A stretch of 64,000 nucleotides of DNA from Mixophyes australis (lineage: Eukaryota; Chordata; Amphibia; Anura; Limnodynastidae), in contig JAVHZZ010000074.1 of NCBI GenBank assembly GCA_036250195.1, positions 62,001 through 126,000 of the forward strand, written 5' to 3'. The position numbers and the translations under genes were made by a program. Each line of letters opens with the position of its first letter. The first letter of the stretch is position 1. A model generated the notes under the pieces. It was not told the origin of the DNA and did no database searches. It worked only from the letters and a program-made list of their open reading frames with translations. Of this stretch, positions 26,671 to 38,843 are shown one piece after another.

Positions 26671-26849
26671 TTTACATAATTCTTGTTTCTCATGACATTT
26701 CTAACATTGCCCACAATTATCAACTTTCTAAGTCTTTCTGAGCAAGAGAAATCGCAAAAGATTGTCATTTCTTCATTGCCGTCCAAAAACAAGGCTTTTT
26801 TACACTCCTGTCTCCCTTTCTCTTGGAAACAATGACTAACATCAATCCT

Positions 26850-27207
26850 TTTACATAATTCTTGTTTCTCATGACATTTCTAACATTGCCCACAATTATC
26901 AACTTTCTAAGTCTTTCTGAGCAAGAGAAATCGCAAAAGATAGTCATTTCTTCATTGCCGTCCAAAAACAAAGCTTTTTTGCATTTCTGTCTCACTTTCT
27001 CTTAGAAACAATAATTTACATCAATCCTTTTACATAATTCTTGTTTCTCATGACATTTCTAACATTGCCCACAATTACCAACTTTCTAAGTCTTTCTGAG
27101 CACGAGAAATTGCAAAACATAGTCATTTCTTCATTGCCGTACAAAAACAACGCTTTTTTGCATTTCTGTCTCACTTTCTCTTAGAAACAATAATTTACAT
27201 CAATCCT
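26850..27207. repeat. Divergent subfamily cluster 3, shortened
   Basis: Only two GCATTTCTG junctions are present (26982 and 27161). The following monomer begins like the third member of the other clusters but returns to AAGGCTTTTTTACACTCC. Half the cluster is missing relative to the other copies. Confidence 0.9.
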
Positions 27208-27386
27208 TTTACATAATTCTTGTTTCTCATGACATTTCTAACATTGCCCACAATTATCAACTTTCTAAGTCTTTCTGAGCAAGAGAAATCGCAAAAGATA
27301 GTCATTTCTTCATTGCCGTCCAAAAACAAGGCTTTTTTACACTCCTGTCTCCCTTTCTCTTGGAAACAATGACTTACATCAATCCT

Positions 27387-28997
27387 TTTACATAATTCTT
27401 GTTTCTCATGACATTTCTAACATTGCCCACAATTATCAACTTTCTAAGTCTTTCTGAGCAAGAGAAATCGCAAAAGATAGTCATTTCTTCATTGCCGTCC
27501 AAAAACAAGGCTTTTTTACACTCCTGTCTCCCTTTCTCTTGGAAACAATGACTAACATCAATCCTTTTACATAATTCTTGTTTCTCATGACATTTCTAAC
27601 ATTGCCCACAATTATCAACTTTCTAAGTCTTTCTGAGCAAGAGAAATCGCAAAAGATAGTCATTTCTTCATTGCCGTCCAAAAACAAGGCTTTTTTACAC
27701 TCCTGTCTCCCTTTCTCTTGGAAACAATGACTTACATCAATCCTTTTACATAATTCTTGTTTCTCATTACATTTCTAACATTGCCCACAATTATCAACTT
27801 TCTAAGTCTTTCTGAGCAAGAGAAATCGCAAAAGATAGTCATTTCTTCATTGCCGTCCAAAAACAAGGCTTTTTTACACACCTGTCTCCCTTTCTCTTGG
27901 AAACAATGACTAACATCAATCCTTTTACATAATTCTTGTTTCTCATGACATTTCTAACATTGCCCACAATTATCAACTTTCTAAGTCTTTCTGAGCAAGA
28001 GAAATCGCAAAAGATTGTCATTTCTTCATTGCCGTCCAAAAACAAGGCTTTTTTACACTCCTGTCTCCCTTTCTCTTGGAAACAATGACTTACATCAATC
28101 CTTTTACATAATTCTTGTTTCTCATGACATTTCTAACATTGCCCACAATTATCAACTTTCTAAGTCTTTCTGAGCAAGAGAAATCGCAAAAGATAGTCAT
28201 TTCTTCATTGCCGTCCAAAAACAAGGCTTTTTTACACTCCTGTCTCCCTTTCTCTTGGAAACAATGACTAACATCAATCCTTTTACATAATTCTTGTTTC
28301 TCATGACATTTCTAACATTGCCCACAATTATCAACTTTCTAAGTCTTTCTGAGCAAGAGAAATCGCAAAAGATAGTCATTTCTTCATTGCCGTCCAAAAA
28401 CAAGGCTTTTTTACACTCCTGTCTCCCTTTCTCTTGGAAACAATGACTTACATCAATCCTTTTACATAATTCTTGTTTCTCATGACATTTCTAACATTGC
28501 CCACAATTATCAACTTTCTAAGTCTTTCTGAGCAAGAGAAATCGCAAAAGATAGTCATTTCTTCATTGCCGTCCAAAAACAAGGCTTTTTTACACTCCTG
28601 TCTCCCTTTCTCTTGGAAACAATGACTTACATCAATCCTTTTACATAATTCTTGTTTCTCATGACATTTCTAACATTGCCCACAATTATCAACTTTCTAA
28701 GTCTTTCTGAGCAAGAGAAATCGCAAAAGATAGTCATTTCTTCATTGCCGTCCAAAAACAAGGCTTTTTTACACACCTGTCTCCCTTTCTCTTGGAAACA
28801 ATGACTAACATCAATCCTTTTACATAATTCTTGTTTCTCATGACATTTCTAACATTGCCCACAATTATCAACTTTCTAAGTCTTTCTGAGCAAGAGAAAT
28901 CGCAAAAGATTGTCATTTCTTCATTGCCGTCCAAAAACAAGGCTTTTTTACACTCCTGTCTCCCTTTCTCTTGGAAACAATGACTAACATCAATCCT
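27387..28997. repeat. Duplicated block B, copy 3 (partial)
   Basis: Has CTCATTAC, ACACCTG (27876), GATTGTC and ACACCTG (28771), five monomers apart as in copy 1. It ends in the two-step GATTGTC then GATAG approach to the divergent cluster, as in copy 2. It is therefore a mosaic of the two forms. Confidence 0.75.
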
Positions 28998-29713
28998 TTT
29001 ACATAATTCTTGTTTCTCATGACATTTCTAACATTGCCCACAATTATCAACTTTCTAAGTCTTTCTGAGCAAGAGAAATCGCAAAAGATAGTCATTTCTT
29101 CATTGCCGTCCAAAAACAAAGCTTTTTTGCATTTCTGTCTCACTTTCTCTTAGAAACAATAATTTACATCAATCCTTTTACATAATTCTTGTTTCTCATG
29201 ACATTTCTAACATTGCCCACAATTACCAACTTTCTAAGTCTTTCTGAGCACGAGAAATTGCAAAACATAGTCATTTCTTCATTGCCGTACAAAAACAACG
29301 CTTTTTTGCATTTCTGTCTCACTTTCTCTTAGAAACAATAATTTACATCAATCCTTTTACATAATTCTTGTTTCTCATGACATTTCTAACATTGCCCACA
29401 ATTATCAACTTTCTAAGTCTTTCTGAGCAAGAGAAATCGCAAAAGATAGTCATTTCTTCATTGCCGTCCAAAAACAAAGCTTTTTTGCATTTCTGTCTCA
29501 CTTTCTCTTAGAAACAATAATTTACATCAATCCTTTTACATAATTCTTGTTTCTCATGACATTTCTAACATTGCCCACAATTACCAACTTTCTAAGTCTT
29601 TCTGAGCACGAGAAATCGCAAAAGATAGTCATTTCTTCATTGCCGTCCAAAAACAAGGCTTTTTTATACTCCTGTCTCCCTTTCTCTTGGAAACAATGAC
29701 TTACATCAATCCT
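28998..29713. repeat. Divergent subfamily cluster 4 (four monomers)
   Basis: Counterpart of 24164-24879 at offset 4834 bp, with junctions at 29130, 29309 and 29488. It is followed by a CATAG monomer that the copy at 24880 lacks, so the offset downstream becomes 5013 bp. Confidence 0.92.
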
Positions 29714-29892
29714 TTTACATAATTCTTGTTTCTCATGACATTTCTAACATTGCCCACAATTATCAACTTTCTAAGTCTTTCTGAGCAAGAGAAATCGCAA
29801 AACATAGTCATTTCTTCATTGCCGTCCAAAAACAAGGCTTTTTTACACTCCTGTCTCCCTTTCTCTTGGAAACAATGACTTACATCAATCCT

Positions 29893-32041
29893 TTTACATA
29901 ATTCTTGTTTCTCATGACATTTCTAACATTGCCCACAATTATCAACTTTCTAAGTCTTTCTGAGCAAGAGAAATCGCAAAAGATAGTCAATTCTTCATTG
30001 CCGTCCAAAAACAAGGCTTTTTTACACTCCTGTCTCCCTTTCTCTTGGAAACAATGACTAACATCAATCCTTTTACATAATTCTTGTTTCTCATGACATT
30101 TCTAATATTGCCCACAATTATCAACTTTCTAAGTCTTTCTGAGCAAGAGAAATCGCAAAAGATAGTCATTTCTTCATTGCCGTCCAAAAACAAGGCTTTT
30201 TTTACACTCCTGTCTCCCTTTCTCTTGGAAACAATGACTTACATCAATCCTTTTACATAATTCTTGTTTCTCATGACATTTCTAACATTGCCCACAATTA
30301 TCAACTCTCTAAGTCTTTCTGAGCAAGAGAAATCGCAAAAGATAGTCATTTCTTCATTGCCGTCCAAAAACAACGCTTTTTTACACTCCTGTCTCCCTTT
30401 CTCTTGGAAACAATGACTTACATCAATCCTTTTACATAATTCTTGTTTCTCATGACATTTCTAACATTGCCCACAATTATCAAATTTCTAAGTCTTTCTG
30501 AGCAAGAGAAATCGCAAAAGATAGTCATTTCTTCATTGCCGTCCAAAAACAAGGCTTTTTTACACTCCTGTCTCCCTTTCTCTTGGAAACAATGACTTAC
30601 ATCAATCCTTTTACATAATTCTTGTTTCTCATGACATTTCTAGCATTGCCCACAATTATCACCTTTCTAAGTCTTTCTGAGCAAGAGAAATCGCAAAAGA
30701 TAGTCATTTCTTCATTGCCGTCCAAAAACAAGGCTTTTTTACACTCGTGTCTCCCTTTCTCTTGGAAACAATGACTTACATCAATCCTTTTACATAATTC
30801 TTGTTTCTCATGACATTTCTAACATTGCCCACAATTATCAACTTTCTAAGTCTTTCTGAGCAAGAGAAATCGCAAAAGATAGTCATTTCTTCATTGCCGT
30901 CCAAAAACAAGGCTTTTTTACACTCCTGTCTCCCTTTCTCTTGGAAACAATGACTTACATCAATCCTTTTACATAATTCTTGTTTCTCATGACATTTCTA
31001 ACATTGCCCACAATTATCAAATTTCTAAGTCTTTCTGAGCAAGAGAAATCGCAAAAGATAGTCATTTCTTCATTGCCGTCCAAAAACAAGGCTTTTTTAC
31101 ACTCCTGTCTCCCTTTCTCTTGGAAACAATGACTAACATCAATCCTTTTACATAATTCTTGTTTCTCATGACATTTCTAACATTGCCCACAATTATCAAC
31201 TTTCTAAGTCTTTCTGAGCAAGAGAAATCGCAAAAGATAGTCATTTCTTCATTGCCGTCCAAAAACAAGGCTTTTTTACACTCCTGTCTCCCTTTCTCTT
31301 GGAAACAATGACTTACATCAATCCTTTTACATAATTCTTGTTTCTCATGACATTTCTAACATTGCCCACAATTATCAACTTTCTAAGTCTTTCTGAGCAA
31401 GAGAAATCGCAAAAGATAGTCATTTCTTCATTGCCGTCCAAAAACAAGGCTTTTTTACACTCCTGTCTCCCTTTCTCTTGGAAACAATGACTAACATCAA
31501 TCCTTTTACATAATTCTTGTTTCTCATGACATTTCTAACATTGCCCACAATTATCAAATTTCTAAGTCTTTCTGAGCAAGAGAAATCGCAAAAGATAGTC
31601 ATTTCTTCATTGCCGTCCAAAAACAAGGCTTTTTTACACTCCTGTCTCCCTTTCTCTTGGAAACAATGACTTACATCAATCCTTTTACATAATTCTTGTT
31701 TCTCATGACATTTCTAACATTGCCCACAATTATCAACTTTCTAAGTCTTTCTGAGCAAGAGAAATCGCAAAAGATAGTCATTTCTTTATTGCCGTCCAAA
31801 AACAAGGCTTTTTTACACTCCTGTCTCCCTTTCTCTTGGAAACAATGACTAACATCAATCCTTTTACATAATTCTTGTTTCTCATGACATTTCTAACATT
31901 GCCCACAATTATCAACTTTCTAAGTCTTTCTGAGCAAGAGAAATCGCAAAAGATAGTCATTTCTTCATTGCCGTCCAAAAACAAGGCTTTTTTACACTCC
32001 TGTCTCCCTTTCTCTTGGAAACAATGACTTACATCAATCCT
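29893..32041. repeat. Duplicated block C, copy 3 (12 monomers)
   Basis: Matches 17181-19329 at a constant offset of 12712 bp (71 monomers plus three 1-bp insertions). The match ends at a monomer boundary, and the next monomer is a Domain 1 type. Confidence 0.88.
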
Positions 32042-32757
32042 TTTACATAATTCTTGTTTCTCATGACATTTATAACATTGCCCACAATTATCAACTTTCT
32101 AAGTCTTTCTGAGCAAGAGAAATCGCAAAAGATAGTCATTTCTTCATTGCCGTCCAAAAACAACGCTTTTTTACACTCCTGTCTCCCTTTCCCTTGGAAA
32201 CAATGACTTACATCAATCCTTTTACATAATTCTTGTTTCTCATGACATTTCTAACATTGCCCACAATTATCAACTTTCTAAGTCTTTCTGATCAAGAAAA
32301 ATCGCAAAACATAGTCATTTCTTCATTGCCGTCCAAAAACAAGGCTTTTTTACACTCCTGTCTCCCTTTCTCTTGGAAACAATGACTAACATTAATCCTT
32401 TTACATAATTCTTGTTTCTCATGACATTTCTAACATTGCCCACAATTATCAACTTTCTAAGTCTTTCTGAGCAAGAGAAATCGCAAAAGATAGTCATTTC
32501 TTCATTGCCGTCCAAAAACAAGGCTTTTTTACACTCCTGTCTCCCTTTCGCTTGGAAACAATGACTTACATCAATCCTTTTACATAATTCTTGTTTCTCA
32601 TGACATTTCTAACATTGCCCACAATTATCAACTTTCTAAGTCTTTCTGAGCAAGAGAAATCGCAAAAGATAGTCATTTCTTCATTGCCGTCCAAAAACAA
32701 GGCTTTTTTACACTCCTGTCTCCCTTTCTCTTGGAAACAATGACTAACATCAATCCT
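32042..32757. repeat. Domain 1-type monomers at the start of Domain 3
   Basis: The monomer at 32042 combines ATTTATAAC, AACG and CCCTTGG, as at 3400 and 10735. The next ones (GATCAAGAA with TAACATTAATCC at 32392, then TTTCGCTTGG) match 6620-7156 at an offset of 25601 bp, which is 143 monomers plus the net +4 bp of indels in between. Confidence 0.88.
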
Positions 32758-33652
32758 TTTACATAATTCTTGTTTCTCATGACATTTCTAACATTGCCCA
32801 CAATTATCAACTTTCTAAGTCTTTCTGAGCAAGAGAAATCGCAAAAGACAGTCATTTCTTCATTGCCGTCCAAAAACAAGGCTTTTTTACACTCCTGTCT
32901 CCCTTTCTCTTGGAAACAATGACTTACATCAATCCTTTTACATAATTCTTGTTTCTCATGACATTTCTAACATTGCCCACAATTATCAACTTTCTAAGTC
33001 TTTCTGAGCAAGAGAAATCGCAAAAGATAGTCATTTCTTCATTGCCGTCCAAAAACAAGGCTTTTTTACACTCCTGTCTCCCTTTCTCTTGGAAACAATG
33101 ACTAACATCAATCCTTTTACATAATTCTTGTTTCTCATGACATTTCTAACATTGCCCACAATTATCAACTTTCTAAGTCTTTCTGATCAAGAAAAATCGC
33201 AAAACATAGTCATTTCTTCATTGCCGTCCAAAAACAACGCTTTTTTACACTCCTGTCTCCCTTTCTCTTGGAAACAATGACTAACATCAATCCTTTTACA
33301 TAATTCTTGTTTCTCATGACATTTCTAACATTGCCCACAATTATCAACTTTCTAAGTCTTTCTGAGCAAGAGAAATCGCAAAAGATAGTCATTTCTTCAT
33401 TGCCGTCCAAAAACAAGGCTTTTTTACACTCCTGTCTCCCTTTCTCTTGGAAACAATGACTTACATCAATCCTTTTACATAATTCTTGTTTCTCATGACA
33501 TTTCTAACATTGCCCACAATTATCAACTTTCTAAGTCTTTCTGAGCAAGAGAAATCGCAAAAGACAGTCATTTCTTCATTGCCGTCCAAAAACAACGCTT
33601 TTTTACACTCCTGTCTCCCTTTCTCTTGGAAACAATGACTTACATCAATCCT

Positions 33653-36158
33653 TTTACATAATTCTTGTTTCTCATGACATTTCTAACATTGCCCACAATT
33701 ATCAAATTTCTAAGTCTTTCTGAGCAAGAGAAATCGCAAAAGATAGTCATTTCTTCATTGCCGTCCAAAAACAAGACTTTTTTACACTCCTGTCTCCCTT
33801 TCTCTTGGAAACAATGACTAACATCAATCCTTTTACATAATTCTTGTTTCTCATGACATTGCTAACAATGCCCACAATTATCAACTTTCTAAGTCTTTCT
33901 GAGCAAGAGAAATCGCAAAAGATAGTCATTTCTTCATTGCCGTCCAAAAACAAGGCTTTTTTACACTCCTGTCTCCCTTTCTCTTGGAAACAATGACTTA
34001 CATCAATCCTTTTACATAATTCTTGTTTCTCATGACATTTCTAACATTGCCCACAATTATCAACTTTCTAAGTCTTTCTGAGCAAGAGAAATCGCAAAAG
34101 ATAGTCATTTCTTCATTGCCGTCCAAAAACAAGGCTTTTTTACACTCCTGTCTCCCTTTCTCTTGGAAACAATGACTAACATCAATCCTTTTACATAATT
34201 CTTGTTTCTCATGACATTTCTAACATTGCCCACAATTATCAACTTTCTAAGTCTTTCTGAGCAAGAGAAATCGCAAAAGACAGTCATTTCTTCATTGCCG
34301 TCCAAAAACAACGCTTTTTTACACTCCTGTCTCCCTTTCTCTTGGAAACAATGACTTACATCAATCCTTTTACATAATTCTTGTTTCTCATGACATTTCT
34401 AACATTGCCCACAATTATCAACTTTCTAAGTCTTTCTGAGCAAGAGAAATCGCAAAAGACAGTCATTTCTTCATTGCCGTCCATAAACAACGCTTTTTTA
34501 CACTCCTGTCTCCCTTTCTCTTGGAAACAATGACTTACATCAATCCTTTTACATAATTCTTGTTTCTCATGACATTTCTAACATTGCCCACAATTATCAA
34601 CTTTCTAAGTCTTTCTGAGCAAGAGAAATCGCAAAAGATAGTCATTTCTTCATTGCCGTCCAAAAACAAGGCTTTTTTACACTCCTGTCTCCCTTTCTCT
34701 TGGAAACAATGACTAACATCAATCCTTTTACATAATTCTTGTTTCTCATGACATTTCTAACATTACCCACAATTATCAACTTTCTAAGTCTTTCTGAGCA
34801 AGAGAAATCGCAAAAGACAGTCATTTCTTCATTGCCGTCCAAAAACAACGCTTTTTTACACTCCTGTCTCCCTTTCTCTTGGAAACAATGACTTACATCA
34901 ATCCTTTTACATAATTCTTGTTTCTCATGACATTTCTAACATTGCCCACAATTATCAACTTTCTAAGTGTTTCTGAGCAAGAGAAATCGCAAAAGATAGT
35001 CATTTCTTCATTGCCGTCCAAAAACAATGCTTTTTTACACTCCTGTCTCCCTTTCTCTTGGAAACAATGACTTACATCAATCCTTTTACATAATTCTTGT
35101 TTCTCATGACATTTCTAACATTGCCCACAATTATCAACTTTCTAAGTCTTTCTGAGCAAGAGAAATCGCAAAAGATAGTCATTTCTTCATTGCCGTCCAA
35201 AAACAAGGCTTTTTTACACTCCTGTCTCCCTTTCTCTTGGAAACAATGACTAACATCAATCCTTTTACATAATTCTTGTTTCTCATGACATTTCTAACAT
35301 TGCCCACAATTATCAACTTTCTAAGTCTTTCTGATCAAGAAAAATCGCAAAACATAGTCATTTCTTCATTGCCGTCCAAAAACAACGCTTTTTTACACTC
35401 CTGTCTCCCTTTCTCTTGGAAACAATGACTAACATCAATCCTTTTACATAATTCTTGTTTCTCATGACATTTCTAACATTGCCCACAATTATCAACTTTC
35501 TAAGTCTTTCTGAGCAAGAGAAATCGCAAAAGATAGTCATTTCTTCATTGCCGTCCAAAAACAAGGCTTTTTTACACTCCTGTCTCCCTTTCTCTTGGAA
35601 ACAATGACTAACATCAATCCTTTTACATAATTCTTGTTTCTCATGACATTTCTAACATTGCCCACAATTATCAACTTTCTAAGTCTTTCTGAGCAAGAGA
35701 AATCGCAAAAGATAGTCATTTCTTCATTGCCGTCCAAAAACAAGGCTTTTTTACACTCCTGTCTCCCTTTCTCTTGGAAACAATGACTAACATCAATCCT
35801 TTTACATAATTCTTGTTTCTCATGACATTTCTAACATTGCCCACAATTATCAACTTTCTAAGTCTTTCTGAGCAAGAGAAATCGCAAAAGACAGTCATTT
35901 CTTCATTGCCGTCCAAAAACAAGGCTTTTTTACACTCCTGTCTCCCTTTCTCTTGGAAACAATGACTTACATCAATCCTTTTACATAATTCTTGTTTCTC
36001 ATGACATTTCTAACATTGCCCACAATTATCAACTTTCTAAGTCTTTCTGAGCAAGAGAAATCGCAAAAGATAGTCATTTCTTCATTGCCGTCCAAAAACA
36101 AGGCTTTTTTACACTCCTGTCTCCCTTTCTCTTGGAAACAATGACTTACATCAATCCT
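33653..36158. repeat. 14-monomer HOR unit, copy 1
   Basis: Ordered markers: position-54 A with AAGACT; CATTGCTAACAATG; CCATAAAC (34482); CATTACCC (34764); AGTGTTTCTG; AATGCTT; GATCAAGAA/AACG. The first four recur exactly 2506 bp (14 monomers) later. Confidence 0.85.
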
Positions 36159-38843
36159 TTTACATAATTCTTGTTTCTCATGACATTTCTAACATTGCCC
36201 ACAATTATCAAATTTCTAAGTCTTTCTGAGCAAGAGAAATCGCAAAAGATAGTCATTTCTTCATTGCCGTCCAAAAACAAGACTTTTTTACACTCCTGTC
36301 TCCCTTTCTCTTGGAAACAATGACTAACATCAATCCTTTTACATAATTCTTGTTTCTCATGACATTGCTAACAATGCCCACAATTATCAACTTTCTAAGT
36401 CTTTCTGAGCAAGAGAAATCGCAAAAGATAGTCATTTCTTCATTGCCGTCCAAAAACAAGGCTTTTTTACACTCCTGTCTCCCTTTCTCTTGGAAACAAT
36501 GACTTACATCAATCCTTTTACATAATTCTTGTTTCTCATGACATTTCTAACATTGCCCACAATTATCAACTTTCTAAGTCTTTCTGAGCAAGAGAAATCG
36601 CAAAAGATAGTCATTTCTTCATTGCCGTCCAAAAACAAGGCTTTTTTACACTCCTGTCTCCCTTTCTCTTGGAAACAATGACTAACATCAATCCTTTTAC
36701 ATAATTCTTGTTTCTCATGACATTTCTAACATTGCCCACAATTATCAACTTTCTAAGTCTTTCTGAGCAAGAGAAATCGCAAAAGACAGTCATTTCTTCA
36801 TTGCCGTCCAAAAACAACGCTTTTTTACACTCCTGTCTCCCTTTCTCTTGGAAACAATGACTTACATCAATCCTTTTACATAATTCTTGTTTCTCATGAC
36901 ATTTCTAACATTGCCCACAATTATCAACTTTCTAAGTCTTTCTGAGCAAGAGAAATCGCAAAAGACAGTCATTTCTTCATTGCCGTCCATAAACAACGCT
37001 TTTTTACACTCCTGTCTCCCTTTCTCTTGGAAACAATGACTTACATCAATCCTTTTACATAATTCTTGTTTCTCATGACATTTCTAACATTGCCCACAAT
37101 TATCAACTTTCTAAGTCTTTCTGAGCAAGAGAAATCGCAAAAGATAGTCATTTCTTCATTGCCGTCCAAAAACAAGGCTTTTTTACACTCCTGTCTCCCT
37201 TTCTCTTGGAAACAATGACTAACATCAATCCTTTTACATAATTCTTGTTTCTCATGACATTTCTAACATTACCCACAATTATCAACTTTCTAAGTCTTTC
37301 TGAGCAAGAGAAATCGCAAAAGACAGTCATTTCTTCATTGCCGTCCAAAAACAACGCTTTTTTACACTCCTGTCTCCCTTTCTCTTGGAAACAATGACTA
37401 ACATCAATCCTTTTACATAATTCTTGTTTCTCATGACATTTCTAACATTGCCCACAATTATCAACTTTCTAAGTCTTTCTGAGCAAGAGAAATCGCAAAA
37501 GATAGTCATTTCTTCATTGCCGTCCAAAAACAAGGCTTTTTTACACTCCTGTCTCCCTTTCTCTTGGAAACAATGACTTACATCAATCCTTTTACATAAT
37601 TCTTGTTTCTCATGACATTTCTAACATTGCCCACAATTATCAACTTTCTAAGTGTTTCTGAGCAAGAGAAATCGCAAAAGATAGTCATTTCTTCATTGCC
37701 GTCCAAAAACAATGCTTTTTTACACTCCTGTCTCCCTTTCTCTTGGAAACAATGACTTACATCAATCCTTTTACATAATTCTTGTTTCTCATGACATTTC
37801 TAACATTGCCCACAATTATCAACTTTCTAAGTCTTTCTGAGCAAGAGAAATCGCAAAAGATAGTCATTTCTTCATTGCCGTCCAAAAACAAGGCTTTTTT
37901 ACACTCCTGTCTCCCTTTCTCTTGGAAACAATGACTAACATCAATCCTTTTACATAATTCTTGTTTCTCATGACATTTCTAACATTGCCCACAATTATCA
38001 ACTTTCTAAGTCTTTCTGAGCAAGAGAAATCGCAAAAGATAGTCATTTCTTCATTGCCGTCCAAAAACAACGCTTTTTTACACTCCTGTCTCCCTTTCTC
38101 TTGGAAACAATGACTTACATCAATCCTTTTACATAATTCTTGTTTCTCATGACATTTCTAACATTGCCCACAATTATCAACTTTCTAAGTCTTTCTGAGC
38201 AAGAGAAATCGCAAAAGATAGTCATTTCTTCATTGCCGTCCAAAAACAATGCTTTTTTACACTCCTGTCTCCCTTTCTCTTGGAAACAATGACTTACATC
38301 AATCCTTTTACATAATTCTTGTTTCTCATGACATTTCTAACATTGCCCACAATTATCAACTTTCTAAGTCTTTCTGAGCAAGAGAAATCGCAAAAGATAG
38401 TCATTTCTTCATTGCCGTCCAAAAACAAGGCTTTTTTACACTCCTGTCTCCCTTTCTCTTGGAAACAATGACTTACATCAATCCTTTTACATAATTCTTG
38501 TTTCTCATGACATTTCTAACATTGCCCACAATTATCAACTTTCTAAGTCTTTCTGAGCAAGAGAAATCGCAAAAGATAGTCATTTCTTCATTGCCGTCCA
38601 AAAACAAGGCTGTTTTACACTCCTGTCTCCCTTTCTCTTGGAAACAATGACTAACATCAATCCTTTTACATAATTCTTGTTTCTCATGACATTTCTAACA
38701 TTACCCACAATTATCAACTTTCTAAGTCTTTCTGAGCAAGAGAAAACGCAAAAGACAGTCATTTCTTCATTGCCGTCCAAAAACAACGCTTTTTTACACT
38801 CCTGTCTCCCTTTCTCTTGGAAACAATGACTTACATAATTCTT
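36159..38843. repeat. 14-monomer HOR unit, copy 2, with one extra monomer
   Basis: Follows copy 1 at offset 2506 bp up to the CATTACCC monomer. One consensus-type monomer is then added before AGTGTTTCTG, shifting the offset to 2685 bp. The right end is approximate. Confidence 0.75.

Larger units (their letters stand above)
13062..32041. repeat. Domain 2: array with divergent-subfamily clusters and multi-kb duplicated blocks
   Basis: Markers here include CACGAG with ATTACC monomers, GCATTTCTG with CTTAGAAAC junctions, ACACCTG, GATTGTC, T7 runs, CTAATATTG and CAACTCTCTA. Segments repeat almost unchanged at offsets near 3044, 4834/5013, 5552, 7699, 8595 and 12712 bp, which are all whole numbers of monomers plus the known 1-bp insertions. 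It ends at 32041, where the long match of 17181-19329 to 29893-32041 stops at a monomer boundary. Confidence 0.75.
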
